Assembly: GCA_900544445.1 (NCBI GenBank)
Contig: UQVK01000057.1
Span: 1-23,939 of the forward strand
Direction: 5' to 3'
Length of the DNA stretch: 23,939 nucleotides
Source of the DNA: an uncultured Lachnospiraceae bacterium
GTDB taxonomy: Bacteria; Bacillota; Clostridia; Lachnospirales; Lachnospiraceae
The notes under the pieces were generated by a model. The model ran no database searches. It saw only the letters and a program-made list of their open reading frames with translations, and was not told the DNA's origin. Below are positions 16,308-23,336 of the stretch, piece after piece (the stretch's first letter is position 1; each line of letters begins with the position of its first letter). Both the position numbers and the translations under genes were made by a program.

Positions 16308-16355
16308 GCTGCCGCAGGCAGCATTTCAATCATGGACTTCTGCCGCCGCAGGCGG
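16308..16355. repeat. Two GC palindromes in the GH127 upstream region
   Basis: GCTGCC-gca-GGCAGC (16308-16322), followed by ATTTCAATC, and CCGCC-gca-GGCGG (16343-16355) lie 16 to 64 bases upstream of the GH127 start, in its leader. They resemble the end palindromes seen between spoIIGA and sigE, including the GCATTTCA that follows, so they may belong to one dispersed repeat family. Confidence 0.55.
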
Positions 16356-16381
16356 TATCTGCTGTCCCTCCATTCATTGCC

Positions 16382-16410
16382 ATACTATCAGGAACTCTTC
16401 CGCGTTTCCA
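16382..16410 (-). promoter_or_regulatory. Possible GH127 promoter
   Basis: On the minus strand TGGAAA (16405-16410) and TAGTAT (16382-16387) are spaced 17 bases apart, each matching 4 of 6 consensus positions. Weak elements are expected for an activator-dependent promoter. The -35 abuts the -35 of the divergent AraC promoter. This is suggestive only. Confidence 0.35.
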
Positions 16411-16439
16411 TTGCCATTTTGGAAAGCAGCATGTATAAT
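16411..16439 (+). promoter_or_regulatory. Sigma-A promoter of the plus-strand AraC gene
   Basis: TTGCCA (16411-16416) and a perfect TATAAT (16434-16439) are separated by 17 bases. The expected start is near 16446, leaving a leader of about 64 bases that contains a strong AAAAGGAGG and a GC-rich hairpin. Confidence 0.8.
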
Positions 16440-16454
16440 GTGGAAAAACCATTC

Positions 16455-16485
16455 AAAAGGAGGCCGGCGGCGGCCTGCCGGCCGC
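16455..16485 (+). promoter_or_regulatory. Strong Shine-Dalgarno site joined to a GC hairpin in the AraC leader
   Basis: AAAAGGAGG (16455-16463) is 34 bases before the first in-frame ATG (16498), too far for use on a linear leader. The gap holds GGCCGGC (16462-16468) pairing with GCCGGCC (16477-16483), which overlaps the Shine-Dalgarno bases. A TGA at 16486-16488 is in frame with the AraC gene, so no upstream start in that frame can use this site. It could sequester the site, loop out to bring it closer to the start, or be an inserted palindrome. Confidence 0.5.
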
Positions 16486-16509
16486 TGACACACCGGCATG
16501 AGGTCAGCC

Positions 16510-17376
16510 ATGAGTGTCTATTTTCATTTTCTGCAAAACCGGCAGATCGTCTCTGCCAATCATATCACCATGATCCATCCCACTCCGCATCCGGACCGTA
16601 TGCTGAAAGAACATGACTTTCTCTATATGCTGGACGGCACATGGGAAATCGGTGAAGAATATCCCGCAGGCGGGCCAAAGGAAACCTTCCGAATGCGTTC
16701 GGACGATCTTCTCATCCTTCCCGCCGGCCGGCATCATTATGGCATCTCTCCCTGCTCCCCCCATAACCGGCACATGTATATTCATGTAAAGCCCCTGTCG
16801 GAGGAACTGACTGCAAACACGGATGCGTCCATCGCTGCTTCTGCCGCTCCGGGCCCCCCGCCAGACGGTCTGACCGCTTTTTCCAGTCTGATCCATTGCC
16901 AGGATACGCCGCGCATCCGGTCGCTCTTTGAGGAAATTATTTCGGAGAGCTGGACAGACTCTGATCTGAAAGAGCAGAAGCTTTCGCTTCTGTTCAACCT
17001 GCTGTTGTGCGAACTTCAGGAACAGCAGGAAAAGGGAGAAAGCCTGTCCGGCGCCGCCACCCTGGCAGAGGAAGTCTCCCGCCTGATTCAATCCACACCC
17101 CAGACTTTTTTTACAGGGAAGGAACTGGCGAACCGATTCTATGTCTGCGAACGCACGCTGACCAATCATTTCAAAAAAGCCTACGGCAAGACTCTCCATG
17201 CCTATCAGATGGATCTGAAGCTGGAAATGGTGCGCCAGTTTCTTCTGACACAGCCCGGCGTCAAGCTGCATGAAACCGCTCTGAACTTCGGTTTCTGCGA
17301 CGAGTTCCACTTAAGCAAAGCCTTCCGCAGGAAATATGGCCTCTCCCCGGATCAGTACCGCAGGAAAAACGGTTGA
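16510..17376 (+). CDS. AraC-family transcriptional regulator
   Basis: DNA-binding regulator of 288 residues with an N-terminal cupin-like sensing domain (HDFLYMLDGTWEIG, DDLLILPAGRHHYG) and a C-terminal double helix-turn-helix of about 95 residues. That domain reads FFTGKELANRFYVCERTLTNHFKKAYG, then VKLHETALNFGFCDEFHLSKAFRRKYGLSPDQYRR. A start at 16498 is possible; 16510 is preferred because GAGG lies six bases upstream. Divergent placement next to the GH127 gene suggests it controls that gene in response to an arabinose-type sugar, which is inference. Its promoter -35 abuts the putative GH127 -35. Confidence 0.92.
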   Translation: MSVYFHFLQNRQIVSANHITMIHPTPHPDRMLKEHDFLYMLDGTWEIGEEYPAGGPKETFRMRSDDLLILPAGRHHYGISPCSPHNRHMYIHVKPLSEELTANTDASIAASAAPGPPPDGLTAFSSLIHCQDTPRIRSLFEEIISESWTDSDLKEQKLSLLFNLLLCELQEQQEKGESLSGAATLAEEVSRLIQSTPQTFFTGKELANRFYVCERTLTNHFKKAYGKTLHAYQMDLKLEMVRQFLLTQPGVKLHETALNFGFCDEFHLSKAFRRKYGLSPDQYRRKNG

Positions 17377-17401
17377 CTTCCAGGTCCAAACTATATAGAA
17401 T
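17373..17401 (+). promoter_or_regulatory. Promoter of the split lysO pair
   Basis: TTGACT (17373-17378) overlaps the AraC stop codon, and TAGAAT (17396-17401) follows after a 17-base spacer. The expected start is near 17408, about 31 bases before the first lysO gene, too short a leader for a lysine riboswitch. The pair can thus be expressed apart from the AraC gene. Confidence 0.6.
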
Positions 17402-17438
17402 GATGTCTTGCGGATTTTATTGTTCAGGAGGCTTACAG

Positions 17439-17747
17439 ATGATAACCATATGTGTGATGTGTGCGGGAATTCTCGTGGGAAAATTCTTTTTTTCAGAAAA
17501 ATTCAGGAAGGGTAACGAGCTTCTGCAGACCATCTGCACCGCGCTTTTGATTTTTGCCATGGGTGTAACGCTGGGCCGGAAGGAGGACCTGCTTGACAAT
17601 CTTCTGTCTCTGGGACTGGACAGCCTTCTGTTCTTCGCCATACCGACAGCGGCGTCCATTCTGATCGTCATCTTTCTCACCAGAAACTTTCCCTGCGCCG
17701 GGAAAGGGAAAAAGAATCTGAAAAACGGGGAGGATAAGGCATCATGA
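17439..17747 (+). CDS. LysO-family exporter, N-terminal half
   Basis: A 102-residue membrane protein corresponding to the N-terminal part of the lysine exporter LysO (YbjE, DUF340 family). It shows two or three hydrophobic helices (ITICVMCAGILVGKFFF, LLQTICTALLIFAMGVTLG, LDSLLFFAIPTAASILIVIFL) and the family segment FAMGVTLGRKEDLL. An upstream in-frame ATG at 17373 overlaps the AraC stop. The ATG at 17439 has a perfect AGGAGG seven bases upstream and is chosen. The next gene overlaps it by ATGA. Together the two total 302 residues, close to the single 299-residue E. coli LysO. Confidence 0.82.
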   Translation: MITICVMCAGILVGKFFFSEKFRKGNELLQTICTALLIFAMGVTLGRKEDLLDNLLSLGLDSLLFFAIPTAASILIVIFLTRNFPCAGKGKKNLKNGEDKAS

Positions 17748-18346
17748 TCGTCATCGCGCTTCTTGCCCTCTTTGCCGGCATTCTGTGCGGCACATCCGGA
17801 ATGGATAACTGGTTTCTTTCCGCCCTTTCCACCCACAAGGATCTGGTTTTATACGTGCTCATGTTTTCGGTGGGAATCAGCATCGGCCTGCATCACGGGC
17901 TGCTCCGCAGCATCCGGCAGTATCATGTGAAAATATTCATCATTCCCTTTGGCGTGATTCTCGGCTCCCTTCTGGGAGGCGCGGTCTGCGGCATTCTGAC
18001 CGGGCGGAGCATTTTCGACGGTGCAGCGGTGGCGAGCGGTCTCGGCTGGTACAGCCTGTCCGGCATCACCCTGGAAAACCTGCTGGGCGTACAGATGGGA
18101 AGCATCGCTTTCTTAAGCAATCTGATGCGGGAGCTGTTTTCCTTTTTCAGCATCCCTCTTCTGTCCCGTCTGAACTATTATGCCTGCATCGCGGCGGCTG
18201 GCGCGACCAGCGAGGACACCACCCTGCCGCTGATGATCAAATATACCAATGAGGAAACGGTGATCCTTTCCGTATTAAACGGCGCGATCTGCTCGGCTTT
18301 TGTGCCGGTGCTGATATCGCTGTGCTTTGAGCTGTCAGGAAGATAA
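17744..18346 (+). CDS. lysO: LysO-family lysine exporter, C-terminal part
   Basis: A 200-residue membrane protein matching the C-terminal two thirds of LysO, which exports L-lysine. It has about six helices and the conserved segments FSVGISIG, GLGWYSLSGI, GSIAFLSNLMRELFSF and AGATSEDTTLPLMI. It starts inside the stop of the preceding gene (ATGA overlap) with GGGGAGG ten bases upstream, so translation is probably coupled. The split looks organised rather than a broken gene, because each half has its own ribosome binding site and start. Substrate is assigned by family only. Confidence 0.87.
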   Translation: MIVIALLALFAGILCGTSGMDNWFLSALSTHKDLVLYVLMFSVGISIGLHHGLLRSIRQYHVKIFIIPFGVILGSLLGGAVCGILTGRSIFDGAAVASGLGWYSLSGITLENLLGVQMGSIAFLSNLMRELFSFFSIPLLSRLNYYACIAAAGATSEDTTLPLMIKYTNEETVILSVLNGAICSAFVPVLISLCFELSGR

Positions 18347-18367
18347 AACTTTTATACAAGACGTTGA

Positions 18368-18431
18368 TGCGCACTCGCGCACAAGGTAGATGTTGCCTGA
18401 AGGCAACCGCGCTCGGCGCGAGTGGTGCGCA
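18368..18431. repeat. Nested inverted repeat downstream of lysO
   Basis: TGCGCACTCGCGC (18368-18380) pairs with GCGCGAGTGGTGCGCA (18416-18431), leaving only a three-base bulge. Inside it, GTTGCCT-ga-AGGCAAC (18392-18407) forms a second, perfect hairpin. The unit sits between the convergent lysO and GH31 genes and has the look of a structured dispersed element. No coding function is apparent. Confidence 0.65.
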
Positions 18432-18464
18432 TGATGCGTCCCGCATCAGGGCGCACACTTTTTT
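18425..18464 (+). terminator. Intrinsic terminator of the lysO unit
   Basis: GTGCGC (18425-18430) pairs with GCGCAC (18451-18456) around an inner perfect stem TGATGCG-tcc-CGCATCA (18432-18448). Six T residues follow (18459-18464). The 5' arm also belongs to the nested repeat just upstream, so the two structures exclude each other. It faces the plus-strand genes. Confidence 0.75.
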
Positions 18465-18471
18465 ATCTTTC

Positions 18472-20469
18472 TCAGATCAGTCCCACCAGCTCTGAAAGCT
18501 TCCCGTCTCTTAAAAATACGGGAATCACCTCAAGGGGCGCGTCGGCGGTGACGGTCTGTCCTCCTTCGTACACCTTTCCGTCATGCACGCATGTCCACTT
18601 TGCTCCCGCGGGCAGGTAAACCTCCCGCTTCGTCTGTCCTTCGTAGAGGACGGGGGCCACCAGAATATCGCTTCCGAACATATACTGTTCCTTCATATCC
18701 CAACAGCATTCCTGATCCGGAAATTCATAGAACATGGGACGCATCACCGGACGGCCAAGGGTATGAGCCTCCTCCATCACCCGTCTTGTATAGGGGCGCA
18801 TCGCCTCACGGAAACGGATGTATTTTACCAGCGTATCCGTATTCTCTTCCCCGAAGCTCCACACCTCGTTCGCCGCTCCGGTGGGATTGAGCGTCTCTCC
18901 CGCCTGATTTTTTAACGGCGTGGACGGAACCCGGTCTCCGTGCAGACGCATCACCGGACAGAAGCAGCCCCACTCGAACCAGCGCACCAGAAGCTGACGG
19001 AAGGCCGGATCAAGCGGATTGCCGCCGGAAAAGCCGCCGATGTCCGTGGTCCACCAGGAGATTCCGGCGATTCCCATGTTCAGGCCCGCGCAGACCTGAC
19101 GGCGCAGCGTTTCCCAGTCGGAATGGATATCCCCGCTCCAGACCAGTGCGCCGTAGCGCTGGCTTCCCGCCCAGGCGCAGCGCAGAAGGTTGACCACCTT
19201 CTCCTCTCCGGCCTGCTTCAGGCCTTCATAAAAGGTTCTCGCATAGGACTGGGGATAGATGTTGCCCACCTGAGCCGCCGGTCCCTGGAAATAGCGGTAA
19301 TTGTCAAAATCATAACCGGTAAATTCCGGTTCCGCCTCATCCAGCCAGAACACACGGATTCCCTTATCGTAATAGTTCTGTCTGCATTTGTCCCAGACAT
19401 ATTCCCTGGAACGGGGATTGGTGGCGTCAAAGAAAGTGCTGTTGCCGTTATAGAGCATGGCGATATCCACGCCCTTTTCCGCCTTCACCAGCAGGCCCTT
19501 CTGCTTCATTTCCTGATAGTTTTCGCTGCGCAGATCCACCTGCGGCCAGACGGAAACCATCAACTCCATCCCCATCTCCTTAAGTTCCTTGACCATGGCG
19601 TCCGGATCCGGGAAAAATTCCTCGTCAAACCGGTAGTCGCCCATCCGGGGCCAGTGGAAGAAATCGCAGACGATCACGTCAACCGGAATGCCCCTCCTGT
19701 GATATTCTCTCGCCACGGAAAGAAGATCCTCCTGATTCCAGTAGCGCAGCTTGCACTGCCAGAAGCCAAGGCCGTATTCGGGCATCTCGGGAGCCGTTCC
19801 CACCGCCCTTCCGTATGCCTGTTCGATCTCATCCGGCGTATCTCCCGCCGTGATCCAGTAGTCCATCTGCTTCGTGCTTTCCGCATACCATTCCGTGGTA
19901 TTGGAGGCAAAGCTCACCCGGCCGATGGCGGGATTGTGCCACAGAAAACCATATCCCAGATCGGAAAGGACGAACGGCACGCTGGCCTGGGAATTGCGGT
20001 GTGCCAGCTCCAGGTTGCAGTTCTTCACATTCAGAATATCCTGCTGGTACTGTCCCATTCCGTACAGCTTCTCCTTCGGATTGGATGCAAAGGTCACCGT
20101 CAGCCGGTAATCCCCGCCGATGATGGGCTTGAAGAAACGGTTTTTCTTATCCAGCGCACCGCCTTTTCCCGCTTCCTTTAAAAGCAGCTCTCCCTTCTGA
20201 TTATAAAAAGCGATGTCACAAGAATGGCTCCAGGAATCCACGGTGAGCTCAGCCGTGATTTTCCCGTTTATAATCCGCGCGGTATACTCCTCCACATGGA
20301 TATCCGCCTCTGTTTCTGTCGGAGGAAGCAGCGCATAATCCGTATCCTCCACCTCTCCCAGCACGGTGGAACGCACCCGGAAGCTGTTCTCTCCCCAGGG
20401 CATGATGGAAAGCACTTCCCCGTCCCAGCGGTATACCAGCGCGTTTCCTTCCTGATTCATGGTGTACAT
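18472..20469 (-). CDS. Glycoside hydrolase family 31 alpha-glycosidase (alpha-xylosidase/alpha-glucosidase type)
   Basis: Retaining alpha-glycosidase of 665 residues without signal peptide, so it acts on imported oligosaccharides. It has an N-terminal beta-sandwich (to about 225) and a TIM barrel. The putative nucleophile is D377 (VFWLDEAEPE) and the putative acid/base is D447 (WSGDIHSDW). Other family segments are CDFFHWPRMGDYRFDEEFFPDP, WWTTDIGGFSGG and FCPVMRLHGDR. The DEAEPE form resembles xyloglucan-type alpha-xylosidases more than starch enzymes, but substrate is open. It is shorter than YicI (772). GGAGG stands six bases before the ATG. A TATAAT without a good -35 lies at 20569-20574, consistent with activator-dependent expression. 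Confidence 0.93.
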   Translation of the reverse strand: MYTMNQEGNALVYRWDGEVLSIMPWGENSFRVRSTVLGEVEDTDYALLPPTETEADIHVEEYTARIINGKITAELTVDSWSHSCDIAFYNQKGELLLKEAGKGGALDKKNRFFKPIIGGDYRLTVTFASNPKEKLYGMGQYQQDILNVKNCNLELAHRNSQASVPFVLSDLGYGFLWHNPAIGRVSFASNTTEWYAESTKQMDYWITAGDTPDEIEQAYGRAVGTAPEMPEYGLGFWQCKLRYWNQEDLLSVAREYHRRGIPVDVIVCDFFHWPRMGDYRFDEEFFPDPDAMVKELKEMGMELMVSVWPQVDLRSENYQEMKQKGLLVKAEKGVDIAMLYNGNSTFFDATNPRSREYVWDKCRQNYYDKGIRVFWLDEAEPEFTGYDFDNYRYFQGPAAQVGNIYPQSYARTFYEGLKQAGEEKVVNLLRCAWAGSQRYGALVWSGDIHSDWETLRRQVCAGLNMGIAGISWWTTDIGGFSGGNPLDPAFRQLLVRWFEWGCFCPVMRLHGDRVPSTPLKNQAGETLNPTGAANEVWSFGEENTDTLVKYIRFREAMRPYTRRVMEEAHTLGRPVMRPMFYEFPDQECCWDMKEQYMFGSDILVAPVLYEGQTKREVYLPAGAKWTCVHDGKVYEGGQTVTADAPLEVIPVFLRDGKLSELVGLI

Positions 20470-20575
20470 AAATACCCTCCTTTTTGCGTCTTAAATCCGG
20501 CACAGTCTGCAGATGCCTGCTGCCCCTGCCTGTGTCCCCTGCAGAGCGGTTTTTAAAATTATGATCTCATTATAT

Positions 20576-21517
20576 TCATTTTTTCCCTCTGCTTCCTTCC
20601 TGATATTGACGCATTTCTTCGTTATTTTGACCTTTTCTGTATTTCTGCGGGGTGGTATGATAATACTTTCCGAATTCCGTGGTGAAGTAATTTCCGCTTC
20701 CGAAGCCCACATCCAGAGCGATCTTTCCTACGGGATCGTCCGTTTCCAGAAGGAGCCGGGCAGCCTTCTGCAGCCGAAACCGCTGCACGTATTCCACAAA
20801 GGTCATATGGAAATTCTTACGGAAGAACCGGCAGAGATAGCCCTCGCTCATGGACAGCTGCGCCGCCAGGTCTCCAAGACGCAGCTTTTGGGTATAATGC
20901 TCCTCCACAAACCGGACGATATCGCGGATCAGGCGGCTTCTGCCTTCGCTGGAACGTACCCGGCCCGTTTCCTCTCCGCCGTAGCGAAGCAGTACGTACA
21001 TCGCCTCCAGAAGCCAGGCCCGCGTCAGAAGCTCATAACCCTTCTCCTTTTTCTGGAAAACGTCAAAAAGACGGTTCAGCAGAGAAAAAAGCGCCGTCAT
21101 CTCCGCCTTTTGCTCTTCCGTTCCGTCCTTTTGCGACATCAGAAAAAAACTGCTCTTCTCTTCCAGAAGCAGAGGGCGCAGATACTCCTGTTCAATCCTG
21201 TCGTTTTCGATTCCTGCCAGGAAATGATAGTCGAATACCGCCGCCCGGAAACGCAGGCACTCCTTCAGGCAGTCATGGGAGCCATGGAGCGCGTTCGGCC
21301 GGATCAGAAGCACATCTCCCGCCTCCAGCTGAAATTGTTCTCCCTCCACCTGAAAGCTGAGACTCCCGGCAGTAATGAAAAACAGCTCCACCTCCGGATG
21401 CCAGTGATAATAAAGGGGCACCTGTACCCCCTTTTCCAGACTGGTCTCATAGATATTTACCGGAAACAGGAAATCCCCGTGCTGCCGTTTTTCCCTCAGG
21501 GGTCTCGCCTCTCCCAC
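20576..21517 (-). CDS. AraC-family transcriptional regulator of the GH31 unit
   Basis: A 313-residue regulator with an N-terminal cupin fold (YYHWHPEVELFFITAGSLSFQVEGEQ, DVLLIRPNALHG) and a C-terminal double helix-turn-helix. The first helix-turn-helix is LRLGDLAAQLSMSEGYLCRFFRKNF and the second is DPVGKIALDVGFGSGNYFTTEFGKYYHTTPQKYRK. It appears to start at a GTG that shares one base with the TAG stop of the acetyltransferase gene, with GGAGG ten bases upstream, so coupled translation is likely. It lies 106 bases before the GH31 gene and is the obvious candidate activator of it. Confidence 0.92.
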   Translation of the reverse strand: MGEARPLREKRQHGDFLFPVNIYETSLEKGVQVPLYYHWHPEVELFFITAGSLSFQVEGEQFQLEAGDVLLIRPNALHGSHDCLKECLRFRAAVFDYHFLAGIENDRIEQEYLRPLLLEEKSSFFLMSQKDGTEEQKAEMTALFSLLNRLFDVFQKKEKGYELLTRAWLLEAMYVLLRYGGEETGRVRSSEGRSRLIRDIVRFVEEHYTQKLRLGDLAAQLSMSEGYLCRFFRKNFHMTFVEYVQRFRLQKAARLLLETDDPVGKIALDVGFGSGNYFTTEFGKYYHTTPQKYRKGQNNEEMRQYQEGSRGKK

Positions 21518-22128
21518 TATCTATAGTCCTCCACATCAAATTCCCGGTTCTTAAAGTAATATTTTCGGTCCTCCTCCGTGATGCTGCGGATCACCCGGCA
21601 GGGATTTCCCGCCGCGATCACATTGTCCGGAATATCCTTCGTCACCACGCTGCCGGAACCGATCACCACATTGTTTCCGATGGTCACGCCCGGATTAATC
21701 ACGCTGCTCCCGCCGATCCAGACATTGTCTCCGATGGTGATGTCAATCCCATATTCATAACCGGAGTTCCTGGAATCCGGATGCACCGGATGTCCGGCGG
21801 TGTAAATGGATACATTGGGCGCAATCTGGGCGTTTTTCCCGATCTTCACCCTGCCTACGTCCAGAATGGTGAGATTAAAGTTGGCAAAAAAATTCTCCCC
21901 CACCTCAATATTGCTTCCATAATCGCAGTGAAAGGGCGGCTCGATCTTCAGATTTTTCCCATGCTTTCCGATAATCTGGCGGATCAGCACCGCCTGCTCC
22001 TCTTCATTCTCCGGCGGGGTATTGTTAAACCGATAGACTTTCTTCCTGCTCTCCAGCCGTTCTTCCTCAAGCCCGTCCAGCCATGCCTTATACGGCAGGT
22101 TTGCGAGCATTCTTTCCTTCTGATTCAT
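21517..22128 (-). CDS. Sugar O-acetyltransferase (maltose/galactoside acetyltransferase type)
   Basis: Trimeric left-handed beta-helix enzyme that moves acetyl from acetyl-CoA to sugar hydroxyls. The 203-residue product has the N-terminal Mac segment (MNQKERMLANLPYKAWLDGLEEER). Hexapeptide repeats follow with the catalytic His at H113 (YTAGHPVHP), as in E. coli Maa and LacA. A C-terminal cap reads VVTKDIPDNVIAAGNPCRVIR. A longer in-frame start at 22224 gives an unrelated N-terminus. The ATG at 22128 has AGGA eight bases upstream and fits the family. It lies between a ROK and an AraC gene and may detoxify non-metabolised sugars from the same pathway. Confidence 0.92.
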   Translation of the reverse strand: MNQKERMLANLPYKAWLDGLEEERLESRKKVYRFNNTPPENEEEQAVLIRQIIGKHGKNLKIEPPFHCDYGSNIEVGENFFANFNLTILDVGRVKIGKNAQIAPNVSIYTAGHPVHPDSRNSGYEYGIDITIGDNVWIGGSSVINPGVTIGNNVVIGSGSVVTKDIPDNVIAAGNPCRVIRSITEEDRKYYFKNREFDVEDYR

Positions 22129-22150
22129 GTTTTGTTTCCTTTCCGACTCT

Positions 22151-22190
22151 GCCGGCAGATGTCCGTTTTCCCCAGACTGCCGGCCTTTTT
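22151..22190 (+). terminator. Antisense-facing hairpin with T-tract upstream of the acetyltransferase gene
   Basis: GCCGGCAG (22151-22158) pairs with CTGCCGGC (22177-22184), followed by CTTTTT on the plus strand. No plus-strand gene ends here. On the minus strand the stem lies in the 115-base leader between the ROK and acetyltransferase genes, without a T-tract. It may block antisense transcription or only shape the leader. Confidence 0.45.
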
Positions 22191-22243
22191 GGGTTTCTGC
22201 CGATTTTCCGCGGTTCCGGTTCACAGACTCAGACCGTTATTGT

Positions 22244-23269
22244 TCAGGCCAGATCATCCATCCTGCTTTCCATTTCCCTGACCGCAAGTCCGGTCATGCC
22301 TTTTTCAAAATCCTCCTGCAGACTGTAGGAAGCGGTCACCTTTGTCCGAAAACTTCTTTTCAGCCGCCCCGCAAGCACATCCTCCAGCCGCCCTGCAAGC
22401 GCGTCCGTCACAAATTCCCCGTACAGGACGATCTCCTTCGGAGCAATCAGGCAGCAGACCGTAAGAAGCAGAGCGGTGAGCTGTTCTTCCACCTGCTCCT
22501 CATTTCCATAATCCAGTTCTTCCCATAAAAAGGGAACCGGAAGCTCCCCGATCTCTCCCGCAAAATGCTCCGTTCCATAAAAGAGCCTGCCGCCGATGAG
22601 AATGCCTGCGCCCGGACGGTAATTTCCGGGGAAATAGATGCCTGCAAGCGGCTCAAAGGGACTGTGTCCAGGTCCCACGCCAAAGCCGTAAACCATGGCG
22701 TTGATGTCATTTTCAAACAGGACGGGAAGCTGATACCTTTCCCGGATCCGGGGAAGGAACTCCGTTCCCGTAAGCGTCTGAAAATCACAAATGCTCACCT
22801 CGTCCTGCCAGGCTTCTCCCGGAAGGCCGAAGGCTATCAGAAGCGCATCCGGGAAAAGCCGCGTGGCCTCGTCAATCGCCTCGTCAAAGCTGTCTATGGC
22901 GATCTCCGCCTTCATATCCCGCCTCTCCCAGAGGCGTTTCCCTGAAAGATCCGTCACAAAGGTACGATGCACGGTCTTTCCCCGTTCCTGATGGGCGCAG
23001 ACGATCACCGCCTTGCGGAAACCATAGTGATAGGCAAACTGCGCACAGGGACGGCCCCCATTGGAAGGGACCGTTCCCTCCTCCGTCACCTCTCCCCATT
23101 CCAGCATTCTTGTGATCAGGGCGTTCACCGTCACCACACTCAGGCCCGTAATCTGCGCCAGTTCCGGCTTTGTGGCCTTCTGTCTGGCCATCAGCACATG
23201 CCGCAGCTTCCGCATATTGATTCTTCTGGTCACATTGGACTGCATTTCCGAACCGGACTGCTTTTTCAA
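22244..23269 (-). CDS. ROK-family transcriptional regulator
   Basis: A 341-residue sugar-type repressor. A winged helix-turn-helix lies near the N-terminus (MRKLRHVLMARQKATKPELAQITGLSVVTVNALITRMLEWG). A ROK sugar-kinase-like domain follows with VLFENDINAMVYGF, RPGAGILIGGRLFYG and HFAGEIGELP. The usual zinc motif CxCGxxGC after that HxGEIG is absent, and the N-terminal phosphate loop (DxGGT) is not recognisable, so it is a regulator, not a kinase. GTG at 23290 is in frame, but a TTG at 23269 has AAGGAG seven bases upstream and is preferred. A strong promoter with a 16-bp inverted repeat lies directly upstream. It heads the unit with acetyltransferase, AraC and GH31. Confidence 0.88.
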   Translation of the reverse strand: MKKQSGSEMQSNVTRRINMRKLRHVLMARQKATKPELAQITGLSVVTVNALITRMLEWGEVTEEGTVPSNGGRPCAQFAYHYGFRKAVIVCAHQERGKTVHRTFVTDLSGKRLWERRDMKAEIAIDSFDEAIDEATRLFPDALLIAFGLPGEAWQDEVSICDFQTLTGTEFLPRIRERYQLPVLFENDINAMVYGFGVGPGHSPFEPLAGIYFPGNYRPGAGILIGGRLFYGTEHFAGEIGELPVPFLWEELDYGNEEQVEEQLTALLLTVCCLIAPKEIVLYGEFVTDALAGRLEDVLAGRLKRSFRTKVTASYSLQEDFEKGMTGLAVREMESRMDDLA

Positions 23270-23291
23270 ATCTGTTCTCCTTTTCGGCACT

Positions 23292-23336
23292 TTTTAAAGA
23301 GGCTTTATAAATATCCTTTTTAAAGCCTCTTTAAAA
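23292..23336. repeat. 16-bp perfect inverted repeat, probable operator of the ROK gene
   Basis: The arms at 23292-23307 and 23321-23336 (TTTTAAAGAGGCTTTA and its exact complement) are separated by 13 bases. The repeat overlaps the last two bases of the -10 and covers the expected transcription start, where repressor binding would block initiation. It has no T-tract typical of a terminator on the minus strand. Operator function is inference from position and symmetry. Confidence 0.65.

Noticed and set aside
17377..17438. Lysine riboswitch before lysO
   Set aside because: The gap is only 62 bases and contains a promoter, far too short for the roughly 170-base lysine aptamer.
18347..18471. tRNA or small structured RNA gene in the convergent gap
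   Set aside because: The hairpins do not form a cloverleaf and lack the T-loop and anticodon signals. It is listed as a repeat plus terminator instead.
18940..20181. Long plus-strand open frame of 413 codons, and similar ones at 11096-12073 and 20513-21526
   Set aside because: Each is fully antisense to a gene with clear catalytic or DNA-binding motifs and shows no family resemblance.
23292..23336. Terminator for the P-loop kinase gene
   Set aside because: The repeat is A/T-rich, lies after a perfect promoter and lacks a following T-run on the minus strand. An operator is the better reading.
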